Source: Paracnuella aquatica
GTDB taxonomy: Bacteria > Bacteroidota > Bacteroidia > Chitinophagales > Chitinophagaceae
Assembly (NCBI RefSeq): GCF_003332885.2
Contig: NZ_QOWJ01000004.1
Location: forward strand, 62,001-126,000
Direction: 5' to 3'
Length of the DNA stretch: 64,000 nt
A program made the translations under genes and the position numbers. Below the pieces are notes generated by a model. It had not been told where the DNA came from and searched no databases. It saw nothing but the letters and a program-made list of their open reading frames with translations. This document shows positions 1 to 8,444 of this stretch, one piece after another. Numbering within the stretch: position 1 is the stretch's first letter; every line of letters starts with the position of its first letter.

Positions 1-45
1 CCCTACGGCGATTTCTTTGGCATGTATGTAAAATTGAATCCCTGA
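1..45 (+). CDS. C-terminal end of an upstream gene (partial)
   Basis: The first 45 bases read as an open frame of 14 codons followed by TGA, ending in the residues GMYVKLNP. The final A of the stop is the first base of the next gene's ATG (TGATG), an arrangement typical of translationally coupled operon genes. This makes it likely that the frame is the real 3' end of a gene beginning outside the window. Too little is visible to assign a family. Confidence 0.5.
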   Translation, partial: PYGDFFGMYVKLNP

Positions 46-1109
46 TGCAACAGTTTCCGGAAAGCGGCAAAATTGGCGACGAGCTGTTCAAAGAAACCAT
101 CTATCCTTTTTGCGGCAGCCAGCGGCCCGAAGTAACTACGCCGCCGCAGTTTGGCGTGGATGTTTCCATCATTCAACTGCCCAATGGCTATGAAATGGCA
201 CTCACCAGCGATCCGCTGTCGCTTATACCCACGCTGGGTTTGCGGGAGTCGGCATGGTTGTCGGTTTGCCTGATGGCAAATGATATGGCCACCACCGGCA
301 AGGCGCCGATGTATGCACAGTTTGTGCTCAATTTGCCGCCAACATTATCAGCCCCCGACTTTGCCGAATATTGGAAATACATAAACCAGTATTGCACCAA
401 AATGGGCACCGCCATTACAGGCGGCCATACCGGCCGCTTTGAAGGCATGCATGCAACGGTTGCAGGTGGCGGCACCATGATTGCCACGGCGCCGCAGGGC
501 GAAATGCTGACCAGCAAAGGCGCCGCTGCCGGCGATGTGATCATTGTAACCAAAGAGGCTGCACTGATTGCTACATCGATATTGGCCCGCAGCTTTCCGC
601 AAACGGTGGCCAACAAATGCGGCACCGAAGTGCAACAGGCGGCTGCCGAATTGTTTGAGCAAACCAGCGCATTGCCCGCAGCAATTGCAGCGGCGTCATT
701 AAATACAGCGCAATACAAAGCGGTAACGGCCATGCACGATGTAACCGAAGGTGGCCTACTCTGTGCTATTTACGAAATGGCTTTGGCTGCAAATTGCGGT
801 GCTGTAGTTGATGAAGCAAGCTTGCCTACTGGTGATGCGCAGCAAAAGGTATGTGCTGTTTTTGGAATTGACCCGCATTATTGCATTGGTGCTGGTTCCA
901 TGATCATTGCTGCAAAAAAAGACGCGGCAGCATCGGTAATTGATGCATTGCAAGCCAAAGGCATAAAAGCCACAGCAGTCGGACATTTCACACCAATGAC
1001 AGAAGGCATACAAACCATGAAGAATGACATAAAAGCACCGCTCATTCATCCGGGCACCGATCCGTATTGGAAGGCGTTCTATGAAGCTTTTGCGCAGGGT
1101 TTAAAATAA
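45..1109 (+). CDS. AIR synthase-related (HypE/ThiL/SelD superfamily) protein
   Basis: This 354-residue protein has the two-domain architecture of the PurM/AIR-synthase superfamily, ATP-dependent enzymes that include HypE, ThiL and SelD. Visible motifs are TSDP at about 54-57, ANDMATTG at 78-85, GGHTGR at 126-131 and MHDVTEGG in the C-terminal half. The usual N-terminal GDDAA metal/ATP motif is replaced by GVDVS near 37-41. It is closest to HypE-related proteins, but no hydrogenase gene is nearby, so a hydrogenase role is unlikely. The next gene, five bases downstream, is ThiE-like, which makes a thiamine or other nucleotide-phosphate role conceivable. It is predicted cytosolic, with no signal peptide. 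The family assignment is fairly safe and the substrate is unknown. Confidence 0.7.
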   Translation: MQQFPESGKIGDELFKETIYPFCGSQRPEVTTPPQFGVDVSIIQLPNGYEMALTSDPLSLIPTLGLRESAWLSVCLMANDMATTGKAPMYAQFVLNLPPTLSAPDFAEYWKYINQYCTKMGTAITGGHTGRFEGMHATVAGGGTMIATAPQGEMLTSKGAAAGDVIIVTKEAALIATSILARSFPQTVANKCGTEVQQAAAELFEQTSALPAAIAAASLNTAQYKAVTAMHDVTEGGLLCAIYEMALAANCGAVVDEASLPTGDAQQKVCAVFGIDPHYCIGAGSMIIAAKKDAAASVIDALQAKGIKATAVGHFTPMTEGIQTMKNDIKAPLIHPGTDPYWKAFYEAFAQGLK

Positions 1110-1114
1110 ACGAC

Positions 1115-1771
1115 ATGACCAAACGAACGATTGATGGTGGACTATACCTGGTGGTTGATCCGGGGCTGCAACTGGATGTTTTGCTGCCTAAAATAACCGC
1201 AGCCATTGAAGGCGGCGTATCGGTAGTGCAGGTATGGAATCATTGGAATGAAGCACAGGATAAACAGCTTGTGGTCAATGCCATTTGTGCTGTTGCGCAT
1301 GCACACAACATACCGGTGCTCATTAATGATGCGTGGGGATTGTTGCACACAACGGCACTGGACGGCGTTCATTTTGATGCATTGCCCGATAACCTTACTG
1401 CAATAAGGCAAACAATACAACGACCATTTATCATGGGCATCACCTGCGGCAATGATCTTGCCCGCATCCATTGGGCCAACAACAATGGTTGCGATTATGT
1501 TTCGTTTTGTTCCATGTTTCCTTCGGCATCAGCCGGTGCCTGCGAAATTGTGTGCCGGGAAACGGTGCTGCAGGCAAGGGCCATAACCGGCCTACCCATT
1601 TTTCTCGCCGGCGGCATTACAGCACACAACCTGCCGCTGCTGGCCGGTACGGGCTTCAATGGCGTGGCACTTATTTCCGCCATCCTGCATGCCGATGATC
1701 CCCAAAAAGCTGCAGCATATTTTACCACACAACTAAAAGAATTACATACACATGAAGGCATCACTCATTAA
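1115..1771 (+). CDS. Thiamine phosphate synthase-like (ThiE/TenI) TIM-barrel protein
   Basis: At 218 residues this has the size and fold signature of ThiE/TenI. It shows LYLVVD at 10-15, GGVSVVQV at 33-40, PVLIND at 67-72, DGVHFDALPD, and the C-terminal PIFLAGGIT and GVALISAIL phosphate-binding loops. ThiE joins hydroxymethylpyrimidine-PP to thiazole phosphate. Characterised ThiE has Q-x-R-x-K after the second strand, where Arg and Lys hold the pyrophosphate. Here the stretch is Q-V-W-N-H (39-43), so both basic residues are lost. The loop that is normally GxS(V/T)H is GITCGN, and the usual P-T-x-T-K segment is FPSASA. It may therefore be TenI-like or have another activity. The last 20 bases overlap the Trm112-like gene, so the two are probably co-translated. 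Confidence 0.65.
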   Translation: MTKRTIDGGLYLVVDPGLQLDVLLPKITAAIEGGVSVVQVWNHWNEAQDKQLVVNAICAVAHAHNIPVLINDAWGLLHTTALDGVHFDALPDNLTAIRQTIQRPFIMGITCGNDLARIHWANNNGCDYVSFCSMFPSASAGACEIVCRETVLQARAITGLPIFLAGGITAHNLPLLAGTGFNGVALISAILHADDPQKAAAYFTTQLKELHTHEGITH

Positions 1772-2030
1772 CAAACTTTGCTGCCCGTTTGATAAACATG
1801 ATTTAGCAGTACAGGTTTTTGTAAAAGACCAACAAGAGCATATTATTGAAGGTATGCTTACCTGCACGCATTGCAAACGGTACTACCCTATTGCCTATGG
1901 CGTGCCCATTATGAGCCCCGACGAATACCGCGAACCGCAGTTAGAAACACCGCTCCTGCAACGATGGAGCCAGCATTTACCAGCGCAACATTTTGAAGGA
2001 TTTCGCTTGTTGCAAGATGCAAAGGAATAA
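1752..2030 (+). CDS. Trm112 family zinc-ribbon-like protein
   Basis: This is a 92-residue cytosolic protein with the Trm112/YcaR pattern: an N-terminal LCCP (Cys10-Cys11), a CxxC at Cys38/Cys41 in LTCTHCKRYYPI, and then GVPIM. Trm112 proteins are small partners of methyltransferases or stand-alone zinc proteins. The ATG lies inside the 3' end of the ThiE-like gene (20-base overlap), and no better start exists because the Cys motif begins at residue 10. The C-terminal extension of roughly 35 residues (QLETPLLQRW onward) is longer than the compact bacterial YcaR form. It is the last gene of the operon, followed by a palindromic element and an intrinsic terminator. The partner is unknown. Confidence 0.75.
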   Translation: MKASLINKLCCPFDKHDLAVQVFVKDQQEHIIEGMLTCTHCKRYYPIAYGVPIMSPDEYREPQLETPLLQRWSQHLPAQHFEGFRLLQDAKE

Positions 2031-2066
2031 TGCTGGTTTTAAGTTAGAATCTTGTTGAGCAATGCG

Positions 2067-2153
2067 TGTCATGCCGAACTCGTTTCGGCATCCCCTTATA
2101 CTTTAGTAAACACTGATTGATGAGGGAGATGCCGAAACGAGTTCGGCATGACA
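2067..2153. repeat. Palindromic REP/MITE-like element, copy 1
   Basis: Arms at 2067-2092 and 2128-2153 are perfect 26-bp inverted complements enclosing a 35-nt loop. Each arm starts with TGTCATGCCGAA and contains its own shorter near-palindrome (GCCGAAnnnnTTTCGGC). The element recurs at 56212-56297 with one paired base change, and a half-size version lies at 36722-36750. It is non-coding and sits between an operon end and a terminator. Confidence 0.85.
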
Positions 2154-2210
2154 ACTCTAGAGTTTAAAGAGACAACCTGATAGTGAAATCGGGGTTGATA
2201 GAGATGAAAC

Positions 2211-2244
2211 ATTAAAAAGGCCCCACAAGTGGGGCCTTTTTAAT
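2211..2244. terminator. Bidirectional intrinsic terminator
   Basis: There is a perfect 14-bp stem (2211-2224 with 2231-2244) with a 6-nt loop, a GGCCCC core and A/T tails on both sides. It lies between two convergent transcription units (the Trm112 operon on + and the propeller-cytochrome gene on -), so it can end both. Confidence 0.9.
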
Positions 2245-2271
2245 GATATGCGGAAAACGAATTTTCAAAAC

Positions 2272-4962
2272 CTACTTCGCTCCTTCCAGCGTTTTGATCC
2301 ACTCCGCAATTTTGGTCAACTCCGCTTTTGGCACATGCGCCATCGGTGGCATGGGCGTAGCGTAGTCGGGCCAGTTTTTGGGGTTGGGCTTTTGCATCAG
2401 CTCCACCATGCGGGCCACGGAGTATTTCTTTTTTGCCACCTCGGCGTAAGCGGGGCCTACCAGCTTGTTTTGCGGGTGGTGGCATGCCAGGCAGGTATTC
2501 TTTTGCAGCAGCGGCGCCACCTCGGCATAGGTTACCTTTTTTTGTTGGGCAGGTGCCTTGGCTACGGGCTTGGCACTGCTTACAGCAACTGCTGGTTTTA
2601 CCGATGCCTTGCTGCTTGTACTGGTATTGGCTGTTTGCACAGCAGTGGGCTTGTTGTCTGTGGCTGCCGTTGTTGTAGCAGCGGCCGTACTGGTCTCCAA
2701 TTCGGCAAGTGTCCACAACGCTGTTCTTGATTTATACTGCGCCCTGATGGCAGCTACTTCGGCCGGCGTAACATACGGCGAAGTGGTATCTCCGGGACGA
2801 CGGAAACGGCGGGTTACGTTGCCAAATTCATAACGCACATAGTTTACTACCGATGCTATCCAATCGTCGGAATTTTCGCCCAGTGGCGGCATCACCGAAG
2901 GATATTCTTTGCCATCAATCGGGCCTTGCAAACCATGCAATACAATCTTCACCAGGTTGGCTTTATCGCCATTGATGCGTTTCGATTCGGGCAGCGGTGG
3001 TGCAGCCAACGAATTGCTACCGGCAGCGGCCAGGCCTTTACCACCGGGGCCATGACAGGTTACGCACAACCCGGTAAAAATGCTGGAGCCGGCCAGGATC
3101 AATTTGCGTTCCTCGGCAGGCACATTGGCCAAGCGGGCACCGTATGTTTTGATATCGGTATTGCGGTCCATTGATTTTTGCGCAGCGGCAAAAATGTCGT
3201 TGCTTTTGTTGGTAGCCAGCAACTCGTCAGCAACGGTTGCAGCATTAGCAGGCTTGGTGCTGTAAAAAGAAAGATACAGTTGCAGCCGCACGTCATGCGA
3301 CGGATCGTTCTTCATCGCAGCCAGGTTGGCTGCCATTTCACCATCGCCCGCTTTCAGGTAGCGTTCACCAATAATCACAGCCGCTTTGCGCAGTTGTGGG
3401 TGCTCGTCTTTCAATGCAGTATACACTATTTCTTTATCTACGGCGTCCAATCCTTCCAGCGTCCACAGCGCATGCAGGCGGGCCAGGTGCGAAGACTTGG
3501 CAGCCAGCGAACCCTGCTCACCACGCATGATGGCTTTCAGCGTAGGCACCACCGATTTATCGCCCAAAACAATCAATTGCTTTTGTGCATTATCGCGCCA
3601 CCAGCCGTTTTTATGATCGAGGTAAGTAACCAGTTTTGCCGGCGACTCGTTCAAAATATTGGGCTTGGCAGGTTGCTTAAATCCATCGTACACCAGGCGG
3701 TAAATACGGCCGTGGCCAACGTTTTTCTGCAAGCCTCTTGCTTCAATTTTTTTACGTAAAAAAGAACCGGGACGGGTCCAGTTGCCCTGCTGAATGATAC
3801 CGCGGTGCATGTCCACGATGTACAGGTTGCCATCGGGGCCGGTATAAGAGTTTACCGGGCGGAAATTCATATCGGTAGAGGCAATAAACTCCTGGCGGTA
3901 GTAGGCATTTTGCACCGTGATCTTGCCCCGCAGGTTGATCACTTTTGCACGCCGAATGATGCGGGCCACGGGCTCACACACAATATAGTCGCCGGCCATA
4001 TCCTGCGGCAAAGCATCGCCACGGTAAATCGACTGTCCGCAAGCGCCGGTAAAATGGTTCAACGTACTGTCGGCACGCAGGCGCATTAGGCCGCCCTGCA
4101 CATCTGGCGTGGCGATGATGGGGTACACTTCCTGGAACTCCTTACTCACCTGGTCGGGCAAATCCAGTGCGCCGTAGGATGGGTTCATTTGCACCCGCAC
4201 CAATGGGTTTTCACCACCGGCGCTGGAAAGGAACAGGCGTCCGTAGTTGTCGTGGGTTACGCCCCACTGTCCGCCGGGCCCCGAAGGAATAGAGTCGGCG
4301 TGCAGCATGCCGTTCTTGTATTTGAACCGAACAGGATCGTACGTGAGGTAGATAAAGTTATCGACGTTCCAGTCGAGGCCGCTGCGCTGGTGTTCCATGT
4401 TGGCGTCCAGCGAACGGTAAGCTGCATTTTCATACACAGTCCGCTTTTGGTCGGCCTTACCATCGCCATCTGTGTCCTTGTAGGCTTTAATGGTAATGGT
4501 GTTGGTTTCGTTCACCAGCAATTCGTTGTTCACGCAAAGAATCATGCGGGGCAGCAGCAGGCTGTCGATAAACACGGTGCTTTTGTCCATCTTTCCATCG
4601 TTGTCGGTATCCTCCAGCAGCGATACACGGCTTACCGGCTTTTGCTCGCCGGTAGCGTCGGCATCCTGCATGTAGGTCAGCATTTCGGCCACGTACATGC
4701 GGGCATTGCCATCCCAGGCCACGGCCACGGGTTCTTTAATCATCGGCTCGCTGGCCACCAGCTCCAGTCGGTAACCCGGCGGCAGGTTGAACGTTTTTAA
4801 ACTTTCTTCCGGGCTCAGGTAATCGGCCGTTGGAATAGAGTCGAACTGACGCGAAGGGTAAGGAGTGCCCAGCTTACCCTGCACCGAATTTTTGGGCGGG
4901 TTGCAATTGTAAATGGTAAGGCAAAAAAGAGCCAGGCCTGCAATCGGGAAAATCTTTTTCAT
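2272..4962 (-). CDS. Propeller/HEAT/di-cytochrome c lipoprotein dehydrogenase (PVC-type, DUF7133-like)
   Basis: This is an exported 896-residue protein. An in-frame TTG at 4968 lies two codons upstream, but ATG at 4962 gives the natural signal MKKIFPIAGLALF with a relaxed lipobox ending at Cys about 20. Order of parts: a six-bladed PQQ-sugar-dehydrogenase-like propeller (GYRLELVASEP, then DxDxDGK calcium-type loops), a HEAT-like helical stretch, and two c-type heme sites. The heme sites are CVTCH (Cys633-His637) and CLACH (Cys824-His828), the second inside a small KNTCLACHHPQNKLVGP-type domain. An Ala/Thr/Lys-rich linker separates the two hemes. The family is thought to oxidise sugars in the periplasm and pass electrons to respiratory cytochromes; the substrate is unknown. 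It is 21 nt downstream of, and in the same direction as, the ThuA gene. Confidence 0.8.
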   Translation of the reverse strand: MKKIFPIAGLALFCLTIYNCNPPKNSVQGKLGTPYPSRQFDSIPTADYLSPEESLKTFNLPPGYRLELVASEPMIKEPVAVAWDGNARMYVAEMLTYMQDADATGEQKPVSRVSLLEDTDNDGKMDKSTVFIDSLLLPRMILCVNNELLVNETNTITIKAYKDTDGDGKADQKRTVYENAAYRSLDANMEHQRSGLDWNVDNFIYLTYDPVRFKYKNGMLHADSIPSGPGGQWGVTHDNYGRLFLSSAGGENPLVRVQMNPSYGALDLPDQVSKEFQEVYPIIATPDVQGGLMRLRADSTLNHFTGACGQSIYRGDALPQDMAGDYIVCEPVARIIRRAKVINLRGKITVQNAYYRQEFIASTDMNFRPVNSYTGPDGNLYIVDMHRGIIQQGNWTRPGSFLRKKIEARGLQKNVGHGRIYRLVYDGFKQPAKPNILNESPAKLVTYLDHKNGWWRDNAQKQLIVLGDKSVVPTLKAIMRGEQGSLAAKSSHLARLHALWTLEGLDAVDKEIVYTALKDEHPQLRKAAVIIGERYLKAGDGEMAANLAAMKNDPSHDVRLQLYLSFYSTKPANAATVADELLATNKSNDIFAAAQKSMDRNTDIKTYGARLANVPAEERKLILAGSSIFTGLCVTCHGPGGKGLAAAGSNSLAAPPLPESKRINGDKANLVKIVLHGLQGPIDGKEYPSVMPPLGENSDDWIASVVNYVRYEFGNVTRRFRRPGDTTSPYVTPAEVAAIRAQYKSRTALWTLAELETSTAAATTTAATDNKPTAVQTANTSTSSKASVKPAVAVSSAKPVAKAPAQQKKVTYAEVAPLLQKNTCLACHHPQNKLVGPAYAEVAKKKYSVARMVELMQKPNPKNWPDYATPMPPMAHVPKAELTKIAEWIKTLEGAK

Positions 4963-4983
4963 GAGCAATTTGTAAGAGATCAG

Positions 4984-5754
4984 TTACTTGATGGCCGCAG
5001 CGTTTTTGGTTTTCACTTCGGCCTTGGCGCCCATTACATATTGAATGGCTCCCAACACATGTTGCTGGTACATCGGGTCCTCCCACGAACGGTTGTCGTG
5101 GCCCAGTGCGGTATAAAAAGCGCGGCCGCCATCGTACTCATGGTACCACGCCATGGGGTGGTCTTCGCCGTTCTGGCCGCCGGTGTAGCTGTTTTCGTCG
5201 ATGGTAATGAGCACGTTCAGATCGGTGCCAATCCATTTAAAATTATACAGTTCATCCCAGCGCTTCCACACTTTAGGCAGGTGCGCCGTGGCTGGGTGGT
5301 TGTTCACCAGCACATTGAACACCGCTTCCTGCGGACGGGGATGGTTTTTAAAATAAGCGCCATTGAGGCCGCCAAACCAAGGCCAGTCGTGCTCGGTATC
5401 GGCCGAAGAATGCAGGCCCAGGTAGCCGCCGCCTTTTTGAATGTATTGTTCAAATGCTTTTTGCTGCTCCTCGTTGAGCACATTGCCGGTGGTGCAGAGG
5501 AATACTACGGCGGCATATTGTTTCAGGTTGTCGGAGGTAAATACATCGGCGCTTTCGGTGGTGTCCACGCCAAACTTATTGGCTTGTCCCATCGCAAGGA
5601 TCTGTTTTTTACCCCACTCGATGGAAGACCCGTGGCGGAAGCCTACGGTTTTACTGAACACCAGAATCTTTTTTTGTTTGGGCGCATAACTGGTCAAGGT
5701 TACCGAGGCAGCTACCAACACCAAGAGCAAACACCACAATTGGCTTTTTTTCAT
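4984..5754 (-). CDS. Exported ThuA domain-containing protein
   Basis: At 256 residues, it has a signal peptide (MKKSQLWCLLLVLVAASVTL, cleaved near TSYA) followed by a single ThuA domain of the class I glutamine amidotransferase-like fold. Family marks seen are KILVFSKTVGFRHGS, GGGYLGLHSSADTEHDWPW, the HPMAWYHEYDGGRAFYTALGHD block and a C-terminal GAIQYVMG. ThuA proteins occur in trehalose/disaccharide utilisation and, in Bacteroidota and Planctomycetes, beside secreted 3-keto-sugar and propeller-cytochrome genes, but their reaction is not settled. It is the first gene of a two-gene unit with the propeller-cytochrome gene (21-nt spacing), so both probably act on the same periplasmic sugar. The family assignment is firm and the role is inferred. 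Confidence 0.85.
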   Translation of the reverse strand: MKKSQLWCLLLVLVAASVTLTSYAPKQKKILVFSKTVGFRHGSSIEWGKKQILAMGQANKFGVDTTESADVFTSDNLKQYAAVVFLCTTGNVLNEEQQKAFEQYIQKGGGYLGLHSSADTEHDWPWFGGLNGAYFKNHPRPQEAVFNVLVNNHPATAHLPKVWKRWDELYNFKWIGTDLNVLITIDENSYTGGQNGEDHPMAWYHEYDGGRAFYTALGHDNRSWEDPMYQQHVLGAIQYVMGAKAEVKTKNAAAIK

Positions 5755-6172
5755 AACACAAGCATGTTTTGTTGGGTATTTAAAAAACTGGCCGCAGCAA
5801 TTATTTGGTTGGTGGCGGCAAGCATTTTATCACAAAGCAGAATCAATTTTACTTGAATACATTTTTTAGCAGAAAAATGAAAGAACAGCCAACGCATCTT
5901 TTTGTGTAGCAGACAAAAGCTTTTAGTTAAATGCATCTCTTCTTAATCATTTGCCGGCGTAAAACTTGATTCGCAATTGAAGCATCATTAAAATAGACGC
6001 GTCGCATTTTCCTTCAAATTGCCTCCTCAAAATGGCAATGTTCTTACCTATCGCTATAACAGAAAAGAGCAGGCAAACCATTTTTGACGATGATTTGCCT
6101 GCTGTCTTTTTATGTTGCTGCAATTACAGGGCATGCATTTTTTTGGAAAATAAGACGCACCTGTAACGAGGC
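5755..6172. other. Intergenic region between two leftward units
   Basis: This 418-nt stretch has no convincing gene. A 61-codon leftward frame at 5751-5936 has no recognisable features and overlaps the ThuA start. The right part holds the hairpin at 6068-6103. The left part should contain the ThuA promoter, but I find no exact TAnnTTTG element there. Confidence 0.5.
6068..6110 (-). terminator. Intrinsic terminator after the esterase gene
   Basis: AGCAGGCAAA at 6068-6077 pairs perfectly with TTTGCCTGCT at 6094-6103, with A/T-rich flanks on both sides. It lies about 70 nt beyond the stop of the leftward esterase gene and probably ends the SusCD/dehydratase operon. Confidence 0.7.
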
Positions 6173-7393
6173 TTAATTTTTAAACAACAAAGGCGCCATC
6201 TGGTACAGGCTGCGGCGCCATGTTTGAAACTCGTGTGCAGTGCCCGGCGAAACATAAGTGCCTACTTTATAACCAGCCGCTTTCAAATCAGCTTCCACTT
6301 TTGGCAGCGCTTCGGCACCGCGGGTTTCCTTGCTGCCATAGGTGATATAAATAAGGTTCGGCTTTGTTTTGCCTTGCAGATCTTCCGGTGTATAGTTACC
6401 GCCACTGAATAAGCCCCAGTATCCAAATACATCGGGTTTGTTGAGGGTAATATACTTGGTTTCTGCTGCACCCATCGAAAGACCGGCCATTGCACGGCCG
6501 TTGCGGTTGGCAATGGTGCGGAAGTGTGCATCCACATAAGGGATCAACTCGTCTACCAGAACCTCCTGGAAACCATTGTTGGCGATCATGGCTGCCATGC
6601 CGCCACCCGGTGTAGCCGGACGGGCAGGAGCAGGAGCGCTACCTGTGGCAGGCGCGGCGCCACCAGCAGGGGCTGCTGCAGGACGGGGTGGTGCACCTGG
6701 CCTTCCGCCTGTGTTGGTCATGCCATAGGTCATTACCACAATAAATGGCTTTGTCCGGCCTTCGGCAATCATATTGTCCATGATCAGGTTGGCTTTGCCC
6801 TGGATGCCCCATGAAGTTTCGTTTTCACCCCAGCCATGCTGCAGGTATAAAACGGGGTATTTGGTATTGCCTTTTTCGTAGCCCGGCGGGGTGTACACAT
6901 AAGCCACCCGTGAGGTTTTGGTGCTCTTTGATGGAAACAAAACCTGGTGTACATGGCCATGCGGCACATCTTTCAGCGCATAAAAATCCTGGTCTTTGGC
7001 CGGTATTTCAATGCCGCTTTCCCAACGCTGCGAACCATAAAAATTGCCGGTTCCTGGGTCGTTGTAAACGCCGCCATCCACAATCAGGTGGTAGTAGTGA
7101 AAGCCTTCATCCATGGGGCCGGCAGTGGTGCCGGTAAAAACGCCATCGGGACCTTTGGTCAGCCGGGTGCCGCCCTGTCCGCCGAGGCCCAGCGTAACGC
7201 GTACACTATCTGCCTGTGGCGCCACAATGCGAAAACGGGCATAGCCCTGGGAGTTTACCTGCGGGTAATCCTGGAAAGGCTGGTTGAAAGAAGAAGGCTT
7301 GAAATCTTCCAGCGGAGCGGCCCCGCTTTGTGCAAAGCCGGCACTGCCCGTAAGGAAAGAAGCCAGCAAAAGAGTGGAATACTTGAAACTCAT
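6173..7393 (-). CDS. Exported enterochelin-esterase-like (Fes/esterase D type) hydrolase
   Basis: At 406 residues, it begins with a cleavable signal peptide (MSFKYSTLLLASFLTG, cleaved near GFAQ). An N-terminal early-set/CBM48-like beta-sandwich follows (about 35-140, with YARFRIVAPQADSVRV), then an alpha/beta-hydrolase domain. The nucleophile elbow is GLSMG with Ser306. YLQHGWGENETSW near 185 forms the oxyanion region, and a His near the C-terminus (GTAHEFQTW) completes the triad. This arrangement is common in Bacteroidota feruloyl/acetyl xylan esterases. A Pro/Ala/Gly-rich insert of about 40 residues interrupts the hydrolase around 225-265, which is unusual. It lies 207 nt downstream of the FAH gene, probably the last gene of the operon. 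It may free sugars from esterified plant polysaccharide. Confidence 0.8.
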   Translation of the reverse strand: MSFKYSTLLLASFLTGSAGFAQSGAAPLEDFKPSSFNQPFQDYPQVNSQGYARFRIVAPQADSVRVTLGLGGQGGTRLTKGPDGVFTGTTAGPMDEGFHYYHLIVDGGVYNDPGTGNFYGSQRWESGIEIPAKDQDFYALKDVPHGHVHQVLFPSKSTKTSRVAYVYTPPGYEKGNTKYPVLYLQHGWGENETSWGIQGKANLIMDNMIAEGRTKPFIVVMTYGMTNTGGRPGAPPRPAAAPAGGAAPATGSAPAPARPATPGGGMAAMIANNGFQEVLVDELIPYVDAHFRTIANRNGRAMAGLSMGAAETKYITLNKPDVFGYWGLFSGGNYTPEDLQGKTKPNLIYITYGSKETRGAEALPKVEADLKAAGYKVGTYVSPGTAHEFQTWRRSLYQMAPLLFKN

Positions 7394-7600
7394 ATGGCCA
7401 TGATTATAGTTTGGTGACTTGATACAAATGCTATTGCAATCGTCTTCAGCGGGGCACGGAAAAAGGGAATATTTAATTTAAAATGCTGGATTTCCCCCAC
7501 CCATTGTTGCTGCCATGAAGTTGGGGCAAGGCGGCCTGCGCCGATGGCATATTTAGCGTTTTTTATGCTTCATATGTTTGCAACAGCGCAGGCGCAAAGC

Positions 7601-8428
7601 CTACATTACTTCATTTACCAGCGTGCCAATGCCGTCGATGGATATTTTAATCTCGTCGCCGCTTTTAAGTGTAAAATCATTTTCGGGCACAATGCCGGTG
7701 CCGGTCATAATGAGGCAGCCATGCGGAAAACTTGCTTCGCGAAACACAAAAGAAACCAGTTCCTCCGGCGTCCGCTTCATCTGGCTGATCTCGATCGAGC
7801 CTTTGAATTGCTGCTGGCCACCGCGGTTTATTTCCAGGTGGATCTGCGTTGTTTTTTCCAGCGGCGCATCGGTTACATAAATGCAGGGGCCCACGGCGGC
7901 ACAGGCATCGTAAGTTTTTGCCTGCGGCAGGTACAGCGGGTTTTCGCCTTCAATGCTGCGGCTGCTCATATCGTTGCCAATGGTGTAGCCAACAATTTTA
8001 CCCGATGATGTTACCACCAGGGTCAGTTCCGGTTCGGGCACATCCCAGGTCGAGTCTTTACGGATGCGTACTTTGCCATGCGGGCCCACCACGCGGTGCG
8101 GTGTTGATTTAAAAAACACCTCGGGGCGTTCGGCCTCGTACACCCGTGCATAAAAATCGCCACCGCCGGCGTCTTTGCTTTCTTCCTGGCGGCCTACTTT
8201 GCTGCGCAGGTAGGTAACGCCGCAAGCCCACAGCTCCTGGCTTTGCAGCGGCGCCAGCACGCCATTGGCCGATGTATCTGCCGCAGGCGATTGCGTTGCG
8301 GTTATTTGATGCAGCTTTTGCAACAGGTTGTCGTCGTTGATAAAGCTGTCCCAATCTTCGTTCTGCACTAAATACGATTTGTCATCCTGTTCAATCAGAA
8401 TACCCGCCTTGGTTCTGTACAATTTCAT
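7601..8428 (-). CDS. FAH-family hydrolase/dehydratase, probable 2-keto-3-deoxypentonate dehydratase
   Basis: This 275-residue cytosolic protein has no signal peptide and carries a C-terminal fumarylacetoacetate-hydrolase domain. The metal-binding pattern is visible as E132-x-E134 ([10 protein letters not shown]) and D153 ([21 protein letters not shown]). ELWACGVTY at 65-73 resembles the FAH-like enzymes that dehydrate 2-keto-3-deoxy-arabinonate/xylonate to 2-oxoglutarate semialdehyde. The context supports that reaction: the two genes upstream in the same operon are an aldonolactonase (16-nt gap) and an arabinonate/xylonate-type IlvD/Edd dehydratase, and a dioxovalerate-type aldehyde dehydrogenase lies at 38244. 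Other FAH reactions, such as acylpyruvate or 2,4-diketo-acid hydrolysis, remain possible. The fold assignment is firm; the exact reaction is inferred. Confidence 0.8.
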   Translation of the reverse strand: MKLYRTKAGILIEQDDKSYLVQNEDWDSFINDDNLLQKLHQITATQSPAADTSANGVLAPLQSQELWACGVTYLRSKVGRQEESKDAGGGDFYARVYEAERPEVFFKSTPHRVVGPHGKVRIRKDSTWDVPEPELTLVVTSSGKIVGYTIGNDMSSRSIEGENPLYLPQAKTYDACAAVGPCIYVTDAPLEKTTQIHLEINRGGQQQFKGSIEISQMKRTPEELVSFVFREASFPHGCLIMTGTGIVPENDFTLKSGDEIKISIDGIGTLVNEVM

Positions 8429-8444
8429 ATCGGTTGGTTTGTTA

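Noticed and set aside
45-1109. Hydrogenase maturation role (HypE) for the AIR-synthase-like protein
   Set aside because: No hydrogenase or other hyp gene is visible, and the C-terminal cysteine expected for HypE thiocarboxamide transfer is missing (the protein ends in AQGLK).
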